The notes beneath the pieces were generated by a model, which was not told where the DNA came from, did no database searches, and saw nothing but the letters and a program-made list of their open reading frames with translations. This document shows, piece after piece, positions 54,066 through 62,804 of a stretch of 64,000 bases of DNA. The stretch is from Nonlabens xiamenensis. Lineage in GTDB: Bacteria > Bacteroidota > Bacteroidia > Flavobacteriales > Flavobacteriaceae. How positions within the stretch are numbered: position 1 is the first letter of the stretch; each line of letters opens with the position of its first letter. The DNA lies in the NCBI RefSeq assembly GCF_003865345.1, contig NZ_RMVE01000001.1, positions 930,001 through 994,000 of the forward strand, in the 5' to 3' direction. The translations under genes were made by a program, and so were the position numbers.

Positions 54066-56174
54066 TTAATAGAAGATGACTCTGTTGTCTTCTATTTCGA
54101 CGCTTTTTTTCAAAGCCTCCACCAGTTTAGAAGTGGATTGATTAGCAGCTTGATTAGCCAAAGTATTGGCATTTGATGCATAATTTTGCAAATCTGGAGC
54201 ATCAGTGATCTCGGTCACTTTAATCACAAACACGCCAGTATCACCTTTGATAGGTTTAGATGTTGCGTCTTGTGCTAGACCAAAAGCAGTTCCCACTACT
54301 AGTGGTTCGTCACCAGCTCCTGGAATAGTCGGATTCTTACGAGAGATTTGTGAAGCTGTTTTAAGAACTTGACTTTGATTTTTTGCAATCGTACTCAGAT
54401 CGTTGGATTGAATCTTGTCCATGATCATACGTGCTTTTTTATTCTTTCTCAAGATAGGAGTTACTTTGGCGCTGGCTTCTTCGCTGGACATGTTTCCGGC
54501 TTCATTCGCACCAGTTACTTTGGCTACGACAAATCCTTGAGCAGTTTCAAATCTTTTCACATCACCTACCTCAGTGTCCTCCTCAAAAGCCCACTTGACG
54601 ATAGATCTGTTTTTTCCAATAGTAGGAAGGGTTTCATCCAACGGCTTGAGGTTGCTAACAGGTGTAGCCACCACATTGTTATCTTTGGCCAAGGCAGTAA
54701 AATCACCTTTTTCTGCTGCTTGTTGGAATTTGACCGTTTTGGTGTAAATGTCATTTCCAGTTTTCTTGGACGGGTAGATCTTTTTTGAAATGGTCGCTAG
54801 TTTTACCGCCTCTTCAGGAGCTTTGGCTTCGTCAATTCTGATGATGTGGTATCCAAAAGAAGATTCAGCTATTCCAATAGTTCCCTCTTCGTTACTAAAA
54901 AGGAATTCAGTAAATCCAGGAGCAAAGTTTTTGGCATTACCGGAGTAAACTACCCAACCAATGTCTTCTGCTTTAGCCACCTCAGTATTTTCCTTAAAGT
55001 AATCAAATTTTGAATCAAATACGGATTTGCTTTGACCAATAGTAGCCAGAATGCTGTCAGCTACTTTTTCAGCTTCCTCTTTGGTTCTGGTAGCCTGTGA
55101 ACGGGTAGCGCCGGCATAGGCAACCAGTATGTGACGGTTTTGAACACTGTCATTGATTGTTTTTTTGTCCTCGATCAGGGCCAGTTTCATCATTTCCCCT
55201 TCTTGATAAGGACCTACAGTACTTCCTATCTCAGCTGTGGCCGCTTTTCTGGCCGGGGCTGGAAGCTTAGATACCATGGTGTACATCGGGTCATATGATT
55301 CCTCACTGTACTGGTTTACGTAGAGTTCTACATCTTCTGCCTCACTGAACGCTGGGATATCATAATATTGTTTCGTGTTTTCATTATAAACCTGATTTTC
55401 AGCGGTTAAGCGCTTACTCAATTCGGCTTTCAGGGCGTCTTTATCTGCTTGAGAGGCTTTATCCTCAAATAGAACAAATTGAAGATCGCGCTGGGCTTCC
55501 ACCTCAAATTGTTTTTTGTGATCTTCTACATAAGCTTCAATCTCGGCCTTGGTTACCTCTACTGTGCTATCAGGAATAGAAGTATACGGAATGTTCACAT
55601 ATTGGAAACTGCGTTTGTCATTTTCCATGCGGTATTCCATTTCTCCTTCAGCAGCTGTGGCGATCAACCCAGATTTCAATAGATTGAAGAATTGGTTTTG
55701 GCGGGCAGTCTTAGCTTGCCCATTTACATAATCGTTCCAGATAGATGCGTTGGTGCCGCTGAATTGCGTATCAATAAAAGTCTTGAATTTAGCCTCAGAA
55801 AAGCTGCCATCCTCATTCTGAAATTGTGGGTTGCTTCTATAGGCGTCTTTAACTAAATCAGCCACTTGTTCATCAGTTACTGCTACACCTGCTTCTTGGA
55901 TTTGCTGTTCCAGAACGGCATCGCGCACTTCCTGTTCCCAAAGCGTGTTCACTGCCTGGACAGTAGTGATACCATTAGCACGTTGGGTATAATTATCGAC
56001 TTTGCGACCGAATTCCTCGAATGAAATTTCTGTGTCACCTACATATCCTACTGCATTGCCTTGTTTCTGACCACCAGAGGTCAACACCCCTTGAATGATG
56101 AACGCAAACAATGCGAGTGCAATCACTAAAATCAGAATTACTCCTTGATTTCTAATTTTACCTAATATCGCCAT
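54066..56174 (-). CDS. PpiD-like periplasmic peptidyl-prolyl isomerase
   Basis: 702 residues anchored by one N-terminal helix (GVILILVIALALFAFIIQGVL). SurA-type N-terminal chaperone region (VGYVGDTEISFEEFGRKVDN, VRDAVLEQQIQEAGVAVTDEQV). Parvulin domain at about 340-450 (RHILVAYAG, FGYHIIRIDEAK). Helps exported proteins fold at the inner-membrane periplasmic face. Longer than E. coli PpiD (623), as usual in Bacteroidota. Confidence 0.92.
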   Translation of the reverse strand: MAILGKIRNQGVILILVIALALFAFIIQGVLTSGGQKQGNAVGYVGDTEISFEEFGRKVDNYTQRANGITTVQAVNTLWEQEVRDAVLEQQIQEAGVAVTDEQVADLVKDAYRSNPQFQNEDGSFSEAKFKTFIDTQFSGTNASIWNDYVNGQAKTARQNQFFNLLKSGLIATAAEGEMEYRMENDKRSFQYVNIPYTSIPDSTVEVTKAEIEAYVEDHKKQFEVEAQRDLQFVLFEDKASQADKDALKAELSKRLTAENQVYNENTKQYYDIPAFSEAEDVELYVNQYSEESYDPMYTMVSKLPAPARKAATAEIGSTVGPYQEGEMMKLALIEDKKTINDSVQNRHILVAYAGATRSQATRTKEEAEKVADSILATIGQSKSVFDSKFDYFKENTEVAKAEDIGWVVYSGNAKNFAPGFTEFLFSNEEGTIGIAESSFGYHIIRIDEAKAPEEAVKLATISKKIYPSKKTGNDIYTKTVKFQQAAEKGDFTALAKDNNVVATPVSNLKPLDETLPTIGKNRSIVKWAFEEDTEVGDVKRFETAQGFVVAKVTGANEAGNMSSEEASAKVTPILRKNKKARMIMDKIQSNDLSTIAKNQSQVLKTASQISRKNPTIPGAGDEPLVVGTAFGLAQDATSKPIKGDTGVFVIKVTEITDAPDLQNYASNANTLANQAANQSTSKLVEALKKSVEIEDNRVIFY

Positions 56175-56402
56175 CTTATTTTGCTATTAATTTTTAGTGT
56201 GGGCGAAAATAGTGTTTTCCACTAAATAAATAAAGCCTCCAGCACCGATAAACCTATAAAAATCAAAGTTAATAGTACTTGGTGTGCCAACAGGTTTATG
56301 GGTTGTTTGTATTCGGGTTGCGATAAAAGGCTATCGGACTTTTTTTCTTGGATAAAGTGAACAATTGATCATTTGTGATAGGAGCTGAAAGAACACCTCG
56401 CC

Positions 56403-57674
56403 TTACTCTTTTTCACCCAAGGTCAGATAGACCAGATCAATTTTGTTGTCTGATTTTTCAAGAATTTTAAAGTGATTTCCATCGATCAAAACTTCTTCTC
56501 CTTCATCAGGAATTCCTGCAGTGGCATGGGTGATTAGTCCTCCTAGGGTCTCGTATTGGTCACTTTCAGGAAGGTCGATTTTATAATTTTCATTGATTTG
56601 GTCGACTTCCAATCTGGCACTTAATTTAAATTCGCGTTCATTGATCTGCTGATCGATCAATTGATCAGAGTCGTGTTCGTCTTCTATTTCACCAAATAAT
56701 TCCTCGATGATATCTTCTACAGTGATCAAACCGCTGGTTCCGCCATATTCGTCTAGTACGATGGCGATGCTCTTGTGTCTTTTGATCAATAGATTGAGCA
56801 CGTCCTTGGCCAGCATGGTCTCAGGCACGTTGATCACGTTGCGTTTGATATTCTGGATACTTTCTGGTGCATTGAATAGGTCAAAACTATGTACATAACC
56901 AGTGATATCATCAATGGTGTCTTCGTGAATCAGGATTTTTGAAAGTCCAGACGCTACGAACTTTTTGTTGAGTTCTTTAAGGTCTGTGTCTTGATGAACA
57001 GCGATCATTTCTGTTCTTGGCACCATCACTTCCCTGGCCTTAAGACCTCCGAAGTCCAGTGCATTCTGAAAGATTTGAATTTCAGTATCTACATCCTCCT
57101 GCTCCTGCGCGCTTTCCATTTGTTCGGTGATGTAATTTCCTAGTTCCAATTTTGAAAAAGAAAGCTGCACTTCATCCCCATCGGACTTGAAGAAAGTTTT
57201 CAAGATAAAATCTGAAATTTGAATACAAAACCAAGAAACAGGCCAGAATACCAGATAAAACAGGTAGGCAGGCAGGGCAAAAAATTTTAAAAGTTCATTG
57301 GAATAGATTTGAAAGAAAACCTTGGGAAGAAACTCAGCGGTCAACAGAATCACGATAGTGGTAATACTAGTTTGAACCAAAATTCCCTTAAATCCTTCTG
57401 AAATAGGAGCGTAAATATCGCCCAGTAATGTAGTAAGGAGTTCACCAGCAAAGATCCCGTAAACCACAAGGGCAATGCTGTTCCCAATCAGCATGGTGAT
57501 GATGAACTTGGAAGGTTGGGCAGTAAGGTTACCTAAAATCCGACCAATAAAGTCATTTTGGCGCTTTTCTAATTCAATATGGATTTTATTGGAAGATACG
57601 TAGGCGATCTCCATGCCAGAAAAAAAAGCACTGAGCACCAACATCAGCAATATGATCAGGATCTGCGTGAGCAT
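56403..57674 (-). CDS. CNNM/CBS-domain (hemolysin/CorC-type) membrane protein
   Basis: 423 residues. CNNM membrane domain with FFSGMEIAYVSSNKIHIE, several helices, then ALDFGGLKAREVMVPRTEMIAVH, a CBS pair (VLDEYGGTSGLITVEDIIEELFGEIEDEHD) and a C-terminal CorC/HlyC domain. Probably a divalent metal transporter; GldE of gliding flavobacteria is a family member, but this gene lacks gliding neighbours. Two bases from the small membrane protein gene upstream. Confidence 0.9.
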   Translation of the reverse strand: MLTQILIILLMLVLSAFFSGMEIAYVSSNKIHIELEKRQNDFIGRILGNLTAQPSKFIITMLIGNSIALVVYGIFAGELLTTLLGDIYAPISEGFKGILVQTSITTIVILLTAEFLPKVFFQIYSNELLKFFALPAYLFYLVFWPVSWFCIQISDFILKTFFKSDGDEVQLSFSKLELGNYITEQMESAQEQEDVDTEIQIFQNALDFGGLKAREVMVPRTEMIAVHQDTDLKELNKKFVASGLSKILIHEDTIDDITGYVHSFDLFNAPESIQNIKRNVINVPETMLAKDVLNLLIKRHKSIAIVLDEYGGTSGLITVEDIIEELFGEIEDEHDSDQLIDQQINEREFKLSARLEVDQINENYKIDLPESDQYETLGGLITHATAGIPDEGEEVLIDGNHFKILEKSDNKIDLVYLTLGEKE

Positions 57675-57676
57675 AT

Positions 57677-57868
57677 TTATTTGTTGCGATCCTCAAATCT
57701 ACGACGAAAACGTCGCTTAAAGAAAAACATAAAAATTGCCACTGCAGCCATGGCAAACATCAAATAGGATCTGTTGGGTGTGACCTCATATTCATAGATT
57801 CCCGTCGCAATAAAAACGACAGCAAAAATGAGATAGGCGTACTCAAAATATTTAAAGAATTTACTCAT
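57677..57868 (-). CDS. Small two-helix membrane protein
   Basis: 63 residues with two hydrophobic helices (AYLIFAVVFIATGIY and YLMFAMAAVAIFMFFF) and an Arg-rich end FKRRFRRRFEDRNK. Its start overlaps the lptC end by eight bases, so it is a real cotranslated gene. Function unknown. Confidence 0.78.
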   Translation of the reverse strand: MSKFFKYFEYAYLIFAVVFIATGIYEYEVTPNRSYLMFAMAAVAIFMFFFKRRFRRRFEDRNK

Positions 57869-58454
57869 TGTCTTGGTTTATCAAAAAGGCATCATCTGCT
57901 TTCCTTACTTGTACTAATTTAAGGTTTTCATCCGAATCCAGAACTGTTCCAGAGGTGTTACCCAAATCTGCCTGTGTTTCTGCATCTTTCAGTCTGGTTT
58001 CAAAGGCTTGGTTGGTGAATATCCATTTATCGGATTGATCCCAATACAGTTGATCGCCAGCAAAGGTATTACCATCAGCCCTTATAATTCTGACATTGCC
58101 TCTCAGGTCGACGATGTCCGTGAGATCATAACTGGTAGCCTGATCTGCTAGAATGGTAGTAATCGCTGTGCTGTCTTGAAGCGTCTCGTAAATGGTGACT
58201 TTAATACCGTCTGGAAAATGAGTGTAAGGAAAATCATCATTAGAAAAATCCAGCATGTTCTTGCCTTGAAGACTCAGCTTTAGCTTACCGCTATCCGTAT
58301 GTTTGAGCAGCATATTTTCGACCTCTCCTATAGGTTCGTTACTGGACATTTCCATTTTCTCAATAGCTTTCAGATTGTCTTGGCAGGAGGCCAAAAAACA
58401 GATCACGGCCATGGCCGTGATCTGCGATATGATATGCAATAAATACCTATTCAC
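57861..58454 (-). CDS. lptC: LPS export periplasmic protein LptC
   Basis: 197 residues with a lipobox-like CFLASC after the N-terminal hydrophobic stretch. LptA/C beta-jellyroll: TSYDLTDIVDLRGNVRIIRA and NTFAGDQLYWDQSDKWIFTN are characteristic. Bridges LptBFG and LptA in LPS transport. Its start overlaps the stop of the TPR gene by one base. Confidence 0.88.
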   Translation of the reverse strand: MNRYLLHIISQITAMAVICFLASCQDNLKAIEKMEMSSNEPIGEVENMLLKHTDSGKLKLSLQGKNMLDFSNDDFPYTHFPDGIKVTIYETLQDSTAITTILADQATSYDLTDIVDLRGNVRIIRADGNTFAGDQLYWDQSDKWIFTNQAFETRLKDAETQADLGNTSGTVLDSDENLKLVQVRKADDAFLINQDNE

Positions 58455-59812
58455 TATGGAATTCTTACCGATTCACCGATCCAGCAATTAAAGGAGATTG
58501 TGCTACCAGATTTATAATTGCTGGTAAATACCATCTGCTTGCTTGGAGCCGCCGCTCTATAGCTGGCTGCGGTTTTTTGAGCAGTGCTTTTGATAGACGG
58601 ATCTACACTAGCAGCGCGATCTGCATATCTGGCAGCTACCCAGTTAATGGCTCTTTTTTCAAAAGGATTACTTCCGCAGCTACCGGTACTTTGGGCAATC
58701 ATGTCTGCGATACGCAAATAAGGCAATCCAAAAGAAGGCTTAGCTTTAGTAGCCAAAAGGTATTCTTTTTTAGCGCTACTATTTTGTCCTTTATTCTTGT
58801 AAATAGTGGCTTTCTTGTAGTGAATATTGGCTTCCAGATCTTTGTCTACACCCAGAGCAATAGCTTCGTCCCAATATTTTAGTTTCTCTGCATCATTGGT
58901 AGCGATATTACCCAGTCCATAGGCAGTTTTTGCGCTCGGATTCATGGCATGCAATGCTTTTACAGACTTTATATAAAGAGGTGCATCTGTACATTCTTTT
59001 TTCTGAAGTCTTACTAAAACATTGCTCAACCAACCCTTATTGGTGCTGTTGGCATCAAACTCAGCATCATACAATGGAATCAGTTTGTCACAGTCGGCCA
59101 AGGCTCCTAAGGTTCCATTCACACTACCCATTACGATACCGTAATTCTTGAGGTTGATTTGCTGATTTTTCATCTGCTTTTCCTCAGTTTGCGTAATACT
59201 GCCTTCCTGTTCTTTATCCAATAATGTAGTAACTACCTTGGATCGTTCGTCTTGAAGATCTTCAATGTGTGCAGTCAAGGCGTCATAGATATCAAATAAT
59301 CCCTGCAAATCCATTTTACCGGCACCGTATCTTTTTTCAGCCAGTTTGAAATAAGTCATCATCGCCTTTGGATCCGTAAAGTTCTTTCTGTCTTTATTAA
59401 ATAGACTGTTTAGGATTTTGTATTGCTCGTCCTCAGTACCTACATCATATTTAAACATGACGCTGGCTGCTTCCATTTGTTTTTTGGTCTCATTTACTAC
59501 GTCTGGAAATTTCTCTGCCTGGGTAGTCAACATCTTTAATAGACCTTCAACGTTTTCCTTTTCATCACCCTTTTTCTTTTTCAAACGGTCCTCGTAAATT
59601 CTTTCCCCGTATTGATAAATAGCGGCGCTGGCATCTGGACATTTCTCCATCAGCTGCCCCAACTGTTTGTAGGCTTCGTCGTAATTCTTAGCTTTTGCGT
59701 TTTCCGCATAGATACTCAACATGACATTACAGTCATTAGGTTGCTGCGCTTTCGCGAAAGCGACACTAAAAACAGCCATACCTGCCAAGATGATATTTTT
59801 CTTTAATTTCAT
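58454..59812 (-). CDS. Secreted helical (TPR-like) protein
   Basis: 452 residues with signal MKLKKNIILAGMAVFSVAFAKAQ, whose end is written by the iterated palindrome. TPR-like helices, for example YKQLGQLMEKCPDASAAIYQ and AIALGVDKDLEANIHYKKAT. Several Cys residues could form disulfides. Conserved upstream of lptC in Flavobacteriaceae as I recall; function not known. Confidence 0.82.
   Translation of the reverse strand: MKLKKNIILAGMAVFSVAFAKAQQPNDCNVMLSIYAENAKAKNYDEAYKQLGQLMEKCPDASAAIYQYGERIYEDRLKKKKGDEKENVEGLLKMLTTQAEKFPDVVNETKKQMEAASVMFKYDVGTEDEQYKILNSLFNKDRKNFTDPKAMMTYFKLAEKRYGAGKMDLQGLFDIYDALTAHIEDLQDERSKVVTTLLDKEQEGSITQTEEKQMKNQQINLKNYGIVMGSVNGTLGALADCDKLIPLYDAEFDANSTNKGWLSNVLVRLQKKECTDAPLYIKSVKALHAMNPSAKTAYGLGNIATNDAEKLKYWDEAIALGVDKDLEANIHYKKATIYKNKGQNSSAKKEYLLATKAKPSFGLPYLRIADMIAQSTGSCGSNPFEKRAINWVAARYADRAASVDPSIKSTAQKTAASYRAAAPSKQMVFTSNYKSGSTISFNCWIGESVRIP
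59746..59761. repeat. Iterated palindrome CGCTTTCGCGAAAGCG, copy 15
   Basis: Perfect 16-mer, read as AFAKA at the signal-peptidase region of the TPR-like protein (minus strand). Confidence 0.95.
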
Positions 59813-59832
59813 AATAAGGGTATATTAAGTAC

Positions 59833-61083
59833 TTAGTTGTATTTTCTTTTCTGGAACCATCTGTCATTTAGCGAAAGTCCAATGGAAATGCTGAAAAAAT
59901 CTTCTTTAATCAGCCCTGCATCCGTTGTCCCTCTTTGTCCGTATTCAAAGCCGATATTGGCATTTGAAAAGGCGTTGGATCGTCCCACTGGCAATCCTAG
60001 TCCAAAAGATATGCCAAACTCGGTTATGTTTTCACCCCTGAGCTCCAACCCCAATTCTTCATAGCGCACGCCGCCTCTGTAAACAACTCTGTCCCAATAA
60101 CTTGTAATACTATTGTAATTGGGAATATAAAATCCACCAGCTCTAATAATGTTTGCATCGGTAAATGTAGCATTTTGTGGAACAAAGGTTCTGTCAGTCA
60201 AAGAGCTACTACCTTTTTGCACATATTCTAAACCGATATTCCATTTCAAGGGTTTTCCCAACCCAATGCCCAAGGTGAGTTCAGAAGGTAGTTTAACGTC
60301 TTCATTGCTGGTCTCTGTAACCTGAGTATTGACAATGGATTCTGTCAGGTCTTGCCTTAAGAAAAAGCTAGACAAATTACGTTCACTTTTGGCGTTTAGA
60401 TCGCTTTCTGGGGAATAGACAGCGCTGGCTTGCAATTCCATGTCATCACTGATCATTTTCTGAAAATGCAGACCAAAGTTATAAGAAACTCCGCTGAAAT
60501 CGGTCTCATTGGTTTCATTGGTTCCAAATTGGACTGTATTAATCGCAACACTGGAGGAGTTGGTTTCCTCACCAAAATTATATCGAAACTCAGCACCCAG
60601 GCTTAAGGCATCCAAAAGTTGGTAACCTAAGCTAAAATAAGCCCGGTTGATACTTCCCTCACCCGTGAATCTGGTATAATTGGTGGGAGAAATATTTCCA
60701 ATTTCGTATCCTACGGAATTAAAAGGAATAAGTCCAAACCCAAAGGCAGTGCGACGCCCTACTGGAATCCCGATGCTCACGTATTCGATGGTTGTCGCAT
60801 CATAGGTGTCATTGTCATTTTCAGTAGAAGCCCAGGTTTCTGTATGGACGCCTCCAATGGTGTAAGTGGTTAGACGCAGTCTTCCATAGGCTGCGGGATT
60901 ACGTAAATTAATATGCACACTATCGGCATAAGTGAGCATGCTTCCCATGCTCCTGTTTTCAATGGTGCCTTTAAAAGTTTCCTGTCCCAATCCGAAAAAG
61001 GAATAAGGGGAAGAAGTACGCGATTGGGCCAAACTGTAACTGCTGGCCATAAGGATTACCGCAATGATTATACTTCTGATCAT
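59833..61083 (-). CDS. Outer-membrane beta-barrel protein (FadL/PorV-like)
   Basis: 416 residues with signal MIRSIIIAVILMASSYSLAQ. SRTSSPYSFFGLGQETFKG and RNPAAYGRLRLTTYTIGG are family-typical N-terminal strands; repeated amphipathic strands follow, ending SIGLSLNDRWFQKRKYN with a terminal aromatic zone. Transporter-like barrel of unknown cargo. Overlaps coaX by four bases, a pairing common in this family. Confidence 0.82.
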   Translation of the reverse strand: MIRSIIIAVILMASSYSLAQSRTSSPYSFFGLGQETFKGTIENRSMGSMLTYADSVHINLRNPAAYGRLRLTTYTIGGVHTETWASTENDNDTYDATTIEYVSIGIPVGRRTAFGFGLIPFNSVGYEIGNISPTNYTRFTGEGSINRAYFSLGYQLLDALSLGAEFRYNFGEETNSSSVAINTVQFGTNETNETDFSGVSYNFGLHFQKMISDDMELQASAVYSPESDLNAKSERNLSSFFLRQDLTESIVNTQVTETSNEDVKLPSELTLGIGLGKPLKWNIGLEYVQKGSSSLTDRTFVPQNATFTDANIIRAGGFYIPNYNSITSYWDRVVYRGGVRYEELGLELRGENITEFGISFGLGLPVGRSNAFSNANIGFEYGQRGTTDAGLIKEDFFSISIGLSLNDRWFQKRKYN

Positions 61084-61814
61084 AAATTGTGATTAAAATT
61101 GTAAAGCTGTTCTATGCCTTGAAGCATCAAAAAAGGCGTGGCAAAGAAACGGTTTTTTAGTTGTTTGACCAATAGATCGGCGTCTCCACCAGTGATAAAG
61201 ATCTCTAAATGGTCAAATCGTTCTTTATATTGATTGATTACCCCTTGAATTTCTTGGGTAGCCCCATTGATCACCCCACTATGCATGGAGGATGCTGTTG
61301 TTTTTCCTATAAAATCCTCTACATTTTCTTTTTCCAACAACGGTAATCGGGCTGTAAAATTATGCAGGGACTCATACCTCAAACGCAATCCAGGGGAAAT
61401 AGCTCCGCCTAAATATTGATTGTCCTTGTTCAACAGGTCATATGTGATACAGGTTCCAGCGTCAATGACCAAAACGGCCTGTTGTTCCTTACGCAATTGT
61501 TGTGCTCCAGCCATCAATGCCAAACGATCCATTCCTATGGTTTCACTTTGATAGGTGTTGGTGAAGGGTAGATGCATTGTGGGGCGAAGTTCAAAAATCT
61601 CTGTAAAATACTGCTCCAGGACCTGACGAAAGGCTGCATCCATTTTTCCTACAGCACAAATTGCGACAGTAGCTATGTCTGGATACTTTTCTTTGATATC
61701 GGTGAGGCGAGGTTGAAGTCCATTGGAATCCGTTCGGTAGAGTAGGAGGGGCTCCTGCTGCTGCATTACCGCAAGTTTGATCGAGGTGTTACCTACATCT
61801 ACTACTACAATCAT
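61080..61814 (-). CDS. coaX: Type III pantothenate kinase
   Basis: 244 residues, ASKHA fold. Phosphate loop VVVDVGNTSIKLAV, GMDRLALMAGA, and VLVIDAGTCITYDLL with the catalytic Asp. Catalyses the first step of CoA synthesis. Transcribed leftwards, just downstream of the tRNA-Val gene. Confidence 0.95.
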   Translation of the reverse strand: MIVVVDVGNTSIKLAVMQQQEPLLLYRTDSNGLQPRLTDIKEKYPDIATVAICAVGKMDAAFRQVLEQYFTEIFELRPTMHLPFTNTYQSETIGMDRLALMAGAQQLRKEQQAVLVIDAGTCITYDLLNKDNQYLGGAISPGLRLRYESLHNFTARLPLLEKENVEDFIGKTTASSMHSGVINGATQEIQGVINQYKERFDHLEIFITGGDADLLVKQLKNRFFATPFLMLQGIEQLYNFNHNL

Positions 61815-61826
61815 TGGTCCTTCTTG

Positions 61827-61901
61827 TGTGGGATACTGGATTCGAACCAGCGACCTCTACGATGTCAACGTAACGCTCTAAACCAACTGAGCTAATCCCA
61901 C
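61827..61901 (-). tRNA. tRNA-Val (GAC)
   Basis: All arms fold: acceptor GTGGGAT/ATCCCAC, D stem GCTC/GAGC, anticodon stem TTACG/CGTAG around loop TTGACAT (anticodon GAC), T stem GCTGG/CCAGT around TTCGAAT. Discriminator A; CCA is not encoded, as usual in this phylum. Confidence 0.95.
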
Positions 61902-61942
61902 AATTTGTTATGGTTGTACACGGCATTTTGCCTGTGCTGGGA

Positions 61943-61950
61943 CAAATGTA
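61943..61950 (-). promoter_or_regulatory. -7 element of tRNA-Val
   Basis: The minus strand reads TACATTTG, exact TAnnTTTG, about 40 bases upstream of the tRNA. Confidence 0.5.
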
Positions 61951-62047
61951 AAACACTTGTCTGCTACTGCCATATGTCCACACAAAGGTTTAGCACATAT
62001 TAACAGTAGTGCAGCTGGGCTTGTGAACCAATACTGCCGTGATCAAC

Positions 62048-62077
62048 AAAAAACCCGATCTTTTTGATCGGGCTTTT
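62048..62077 (-). terminator. Terminator downstream of the tRNA fragment
   Basis: CCCGATC (54-60 of 62000) and GATCGGG (66-72) form a 7-bp stem flanked by A and T runs. On the minus strand it follows the tRNA 3' end directly, as expected for the original tRNA transcript. Confidence 0.8.
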
Positions 62078-62120
62078 GTGGTACCTCCAGGAATCGAACC
62101 AGGGACACATGGATTTTCAG
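62078..62120 (-). pseudogene. 3' fragment of a tRNA-Phe-like gene (candidate att site)
   Basis: The minus strand starts at the anticodon loop CTGAAAA (anticodon GAA), then TCCATGTGTCC, T arm with loop TTCGATT and acceptor end GGTACCA. The matching 5' half (acceptor, D arm, 5' anticodon stem) is absent in the following 200 bases, and one T-stem pair is a T-T mismatch. Such 3' halves are left when an element integrates into a tRNA gene. A TACATTTG box at 62202-62209 could still drive transcription. Confidence 0.65.
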
Positions 62121-62201
62121 GCTGCAGCACTATAGAGGCAACAAAATCCCAGGACTGATTCTCAACGGATTGTTCTACAAGCAACCGATCGAAACGGGCT
62201 G

Positions 62202-62209
62202 CAAATGTA
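62202..62209 (-). promoter_or_regulatory. -7-like box upstream of the tRNA fragment
   Basis: The minus strand reads TACATTTG followed by GCAGCCC. No -33 at normal spacing. Confidence 0.35.
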
Positions 62210-62381
62210 ACGTAATCGATTTTATTTGCGATTATCAAGATAGCAGTTTTTTTATAAATAAGGAAAATGTAAATCGTGATGTATGACTAGTGCAGAAGGA
62301 TTGTCGACCCGTATTCGTAAATGCGTAACTTTTGTGATGGACATAGTCGTATCCATTTTAAACCATAGTCCAATGCTGTAA

Positions 62382-62804
62382 TTATTTCGGCTTTTTTCTC
62401 TCAAAAAGATACTTCATCACCAATAAATAAAATAGAAAGACTGAGGTGGTTAGAGAGCCCATAACAAATAAAAATTCCACTTGATTTAAGTCAAATCCGC
62501 AAAAACTGAAACCTTTAAGCAGAATTAGTATAATAATGAAAGCTTTCCATATACATGTCAAAACAAAAGCTTTAAGGGCATTTTGTTTTCTTAAAGTACG
62601 CTCTTGATCACGATCTTGTTTGGTAAGATAGAATTTTTTGTGGTCGATCCAATCGGGGAGTGATTCTAGAGAACCTTTAAAAAGAGTGTCGTTTTCTTCC
62701 TCAGATTTAGAATCGTTTTTATCATTGATAGGTTCAGGGTTAAAGCTCCCAAAGTACTCCTCGTAATCTTGATTTAAATTATCTCGCTTTCTTTGTTTAG
62801 CCAT
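62382..62804 (-). CDS. Small membrane protein, candidate toxin partner of the Panacea protein
   Basis: 140 residues: an acidic, soluble N-terminal half (KNDSKSEEENDTLF, then LPDWIDHKKFYLTKQDRD) and two membrane helices (AFIIILILLKGFSFCGF and FLFVMGSLTTSVFLFYLLVM) with a basic end FERKKPK. Overlaps the Panacea-domain gene by eight bases. Membrane-active proteins are among the toxins neutralised by Panacea antitoxins, so a toxin role is inferred from context only; no family is recognised. Confidence 0.6.
   Translation of the reverse strand: MAKQRKRDNLNQDYEEYFGSFNPEPINDKNDSKSEEENDTLFKGSLESLPDWIDHKKFYLTKQDRDQERTLRKQNALKAFVLTCIWKAFIIILILLKGFSFCGFDLNQVEFLFVMGSLTTSVFLFYLLVMKYLFERKKPK

Larger units (their letters stand above)
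61902..62381. other. Region between tRNA-Val and the island genes
   Basis: Holds the tRNA-Val promoter, a terminator, a 3' tRNA fragment and, beyond 62123, about 260 bases without a recognisable gene. No convincing reading frame is seen. Confidence 0.5.

Noticed and set aside
61990-62238. 82-codon minus-strand frame across the tRNA fragment
   Set aside because: It reads through the terminator and tRNA 3' half; no start context or family likeness.
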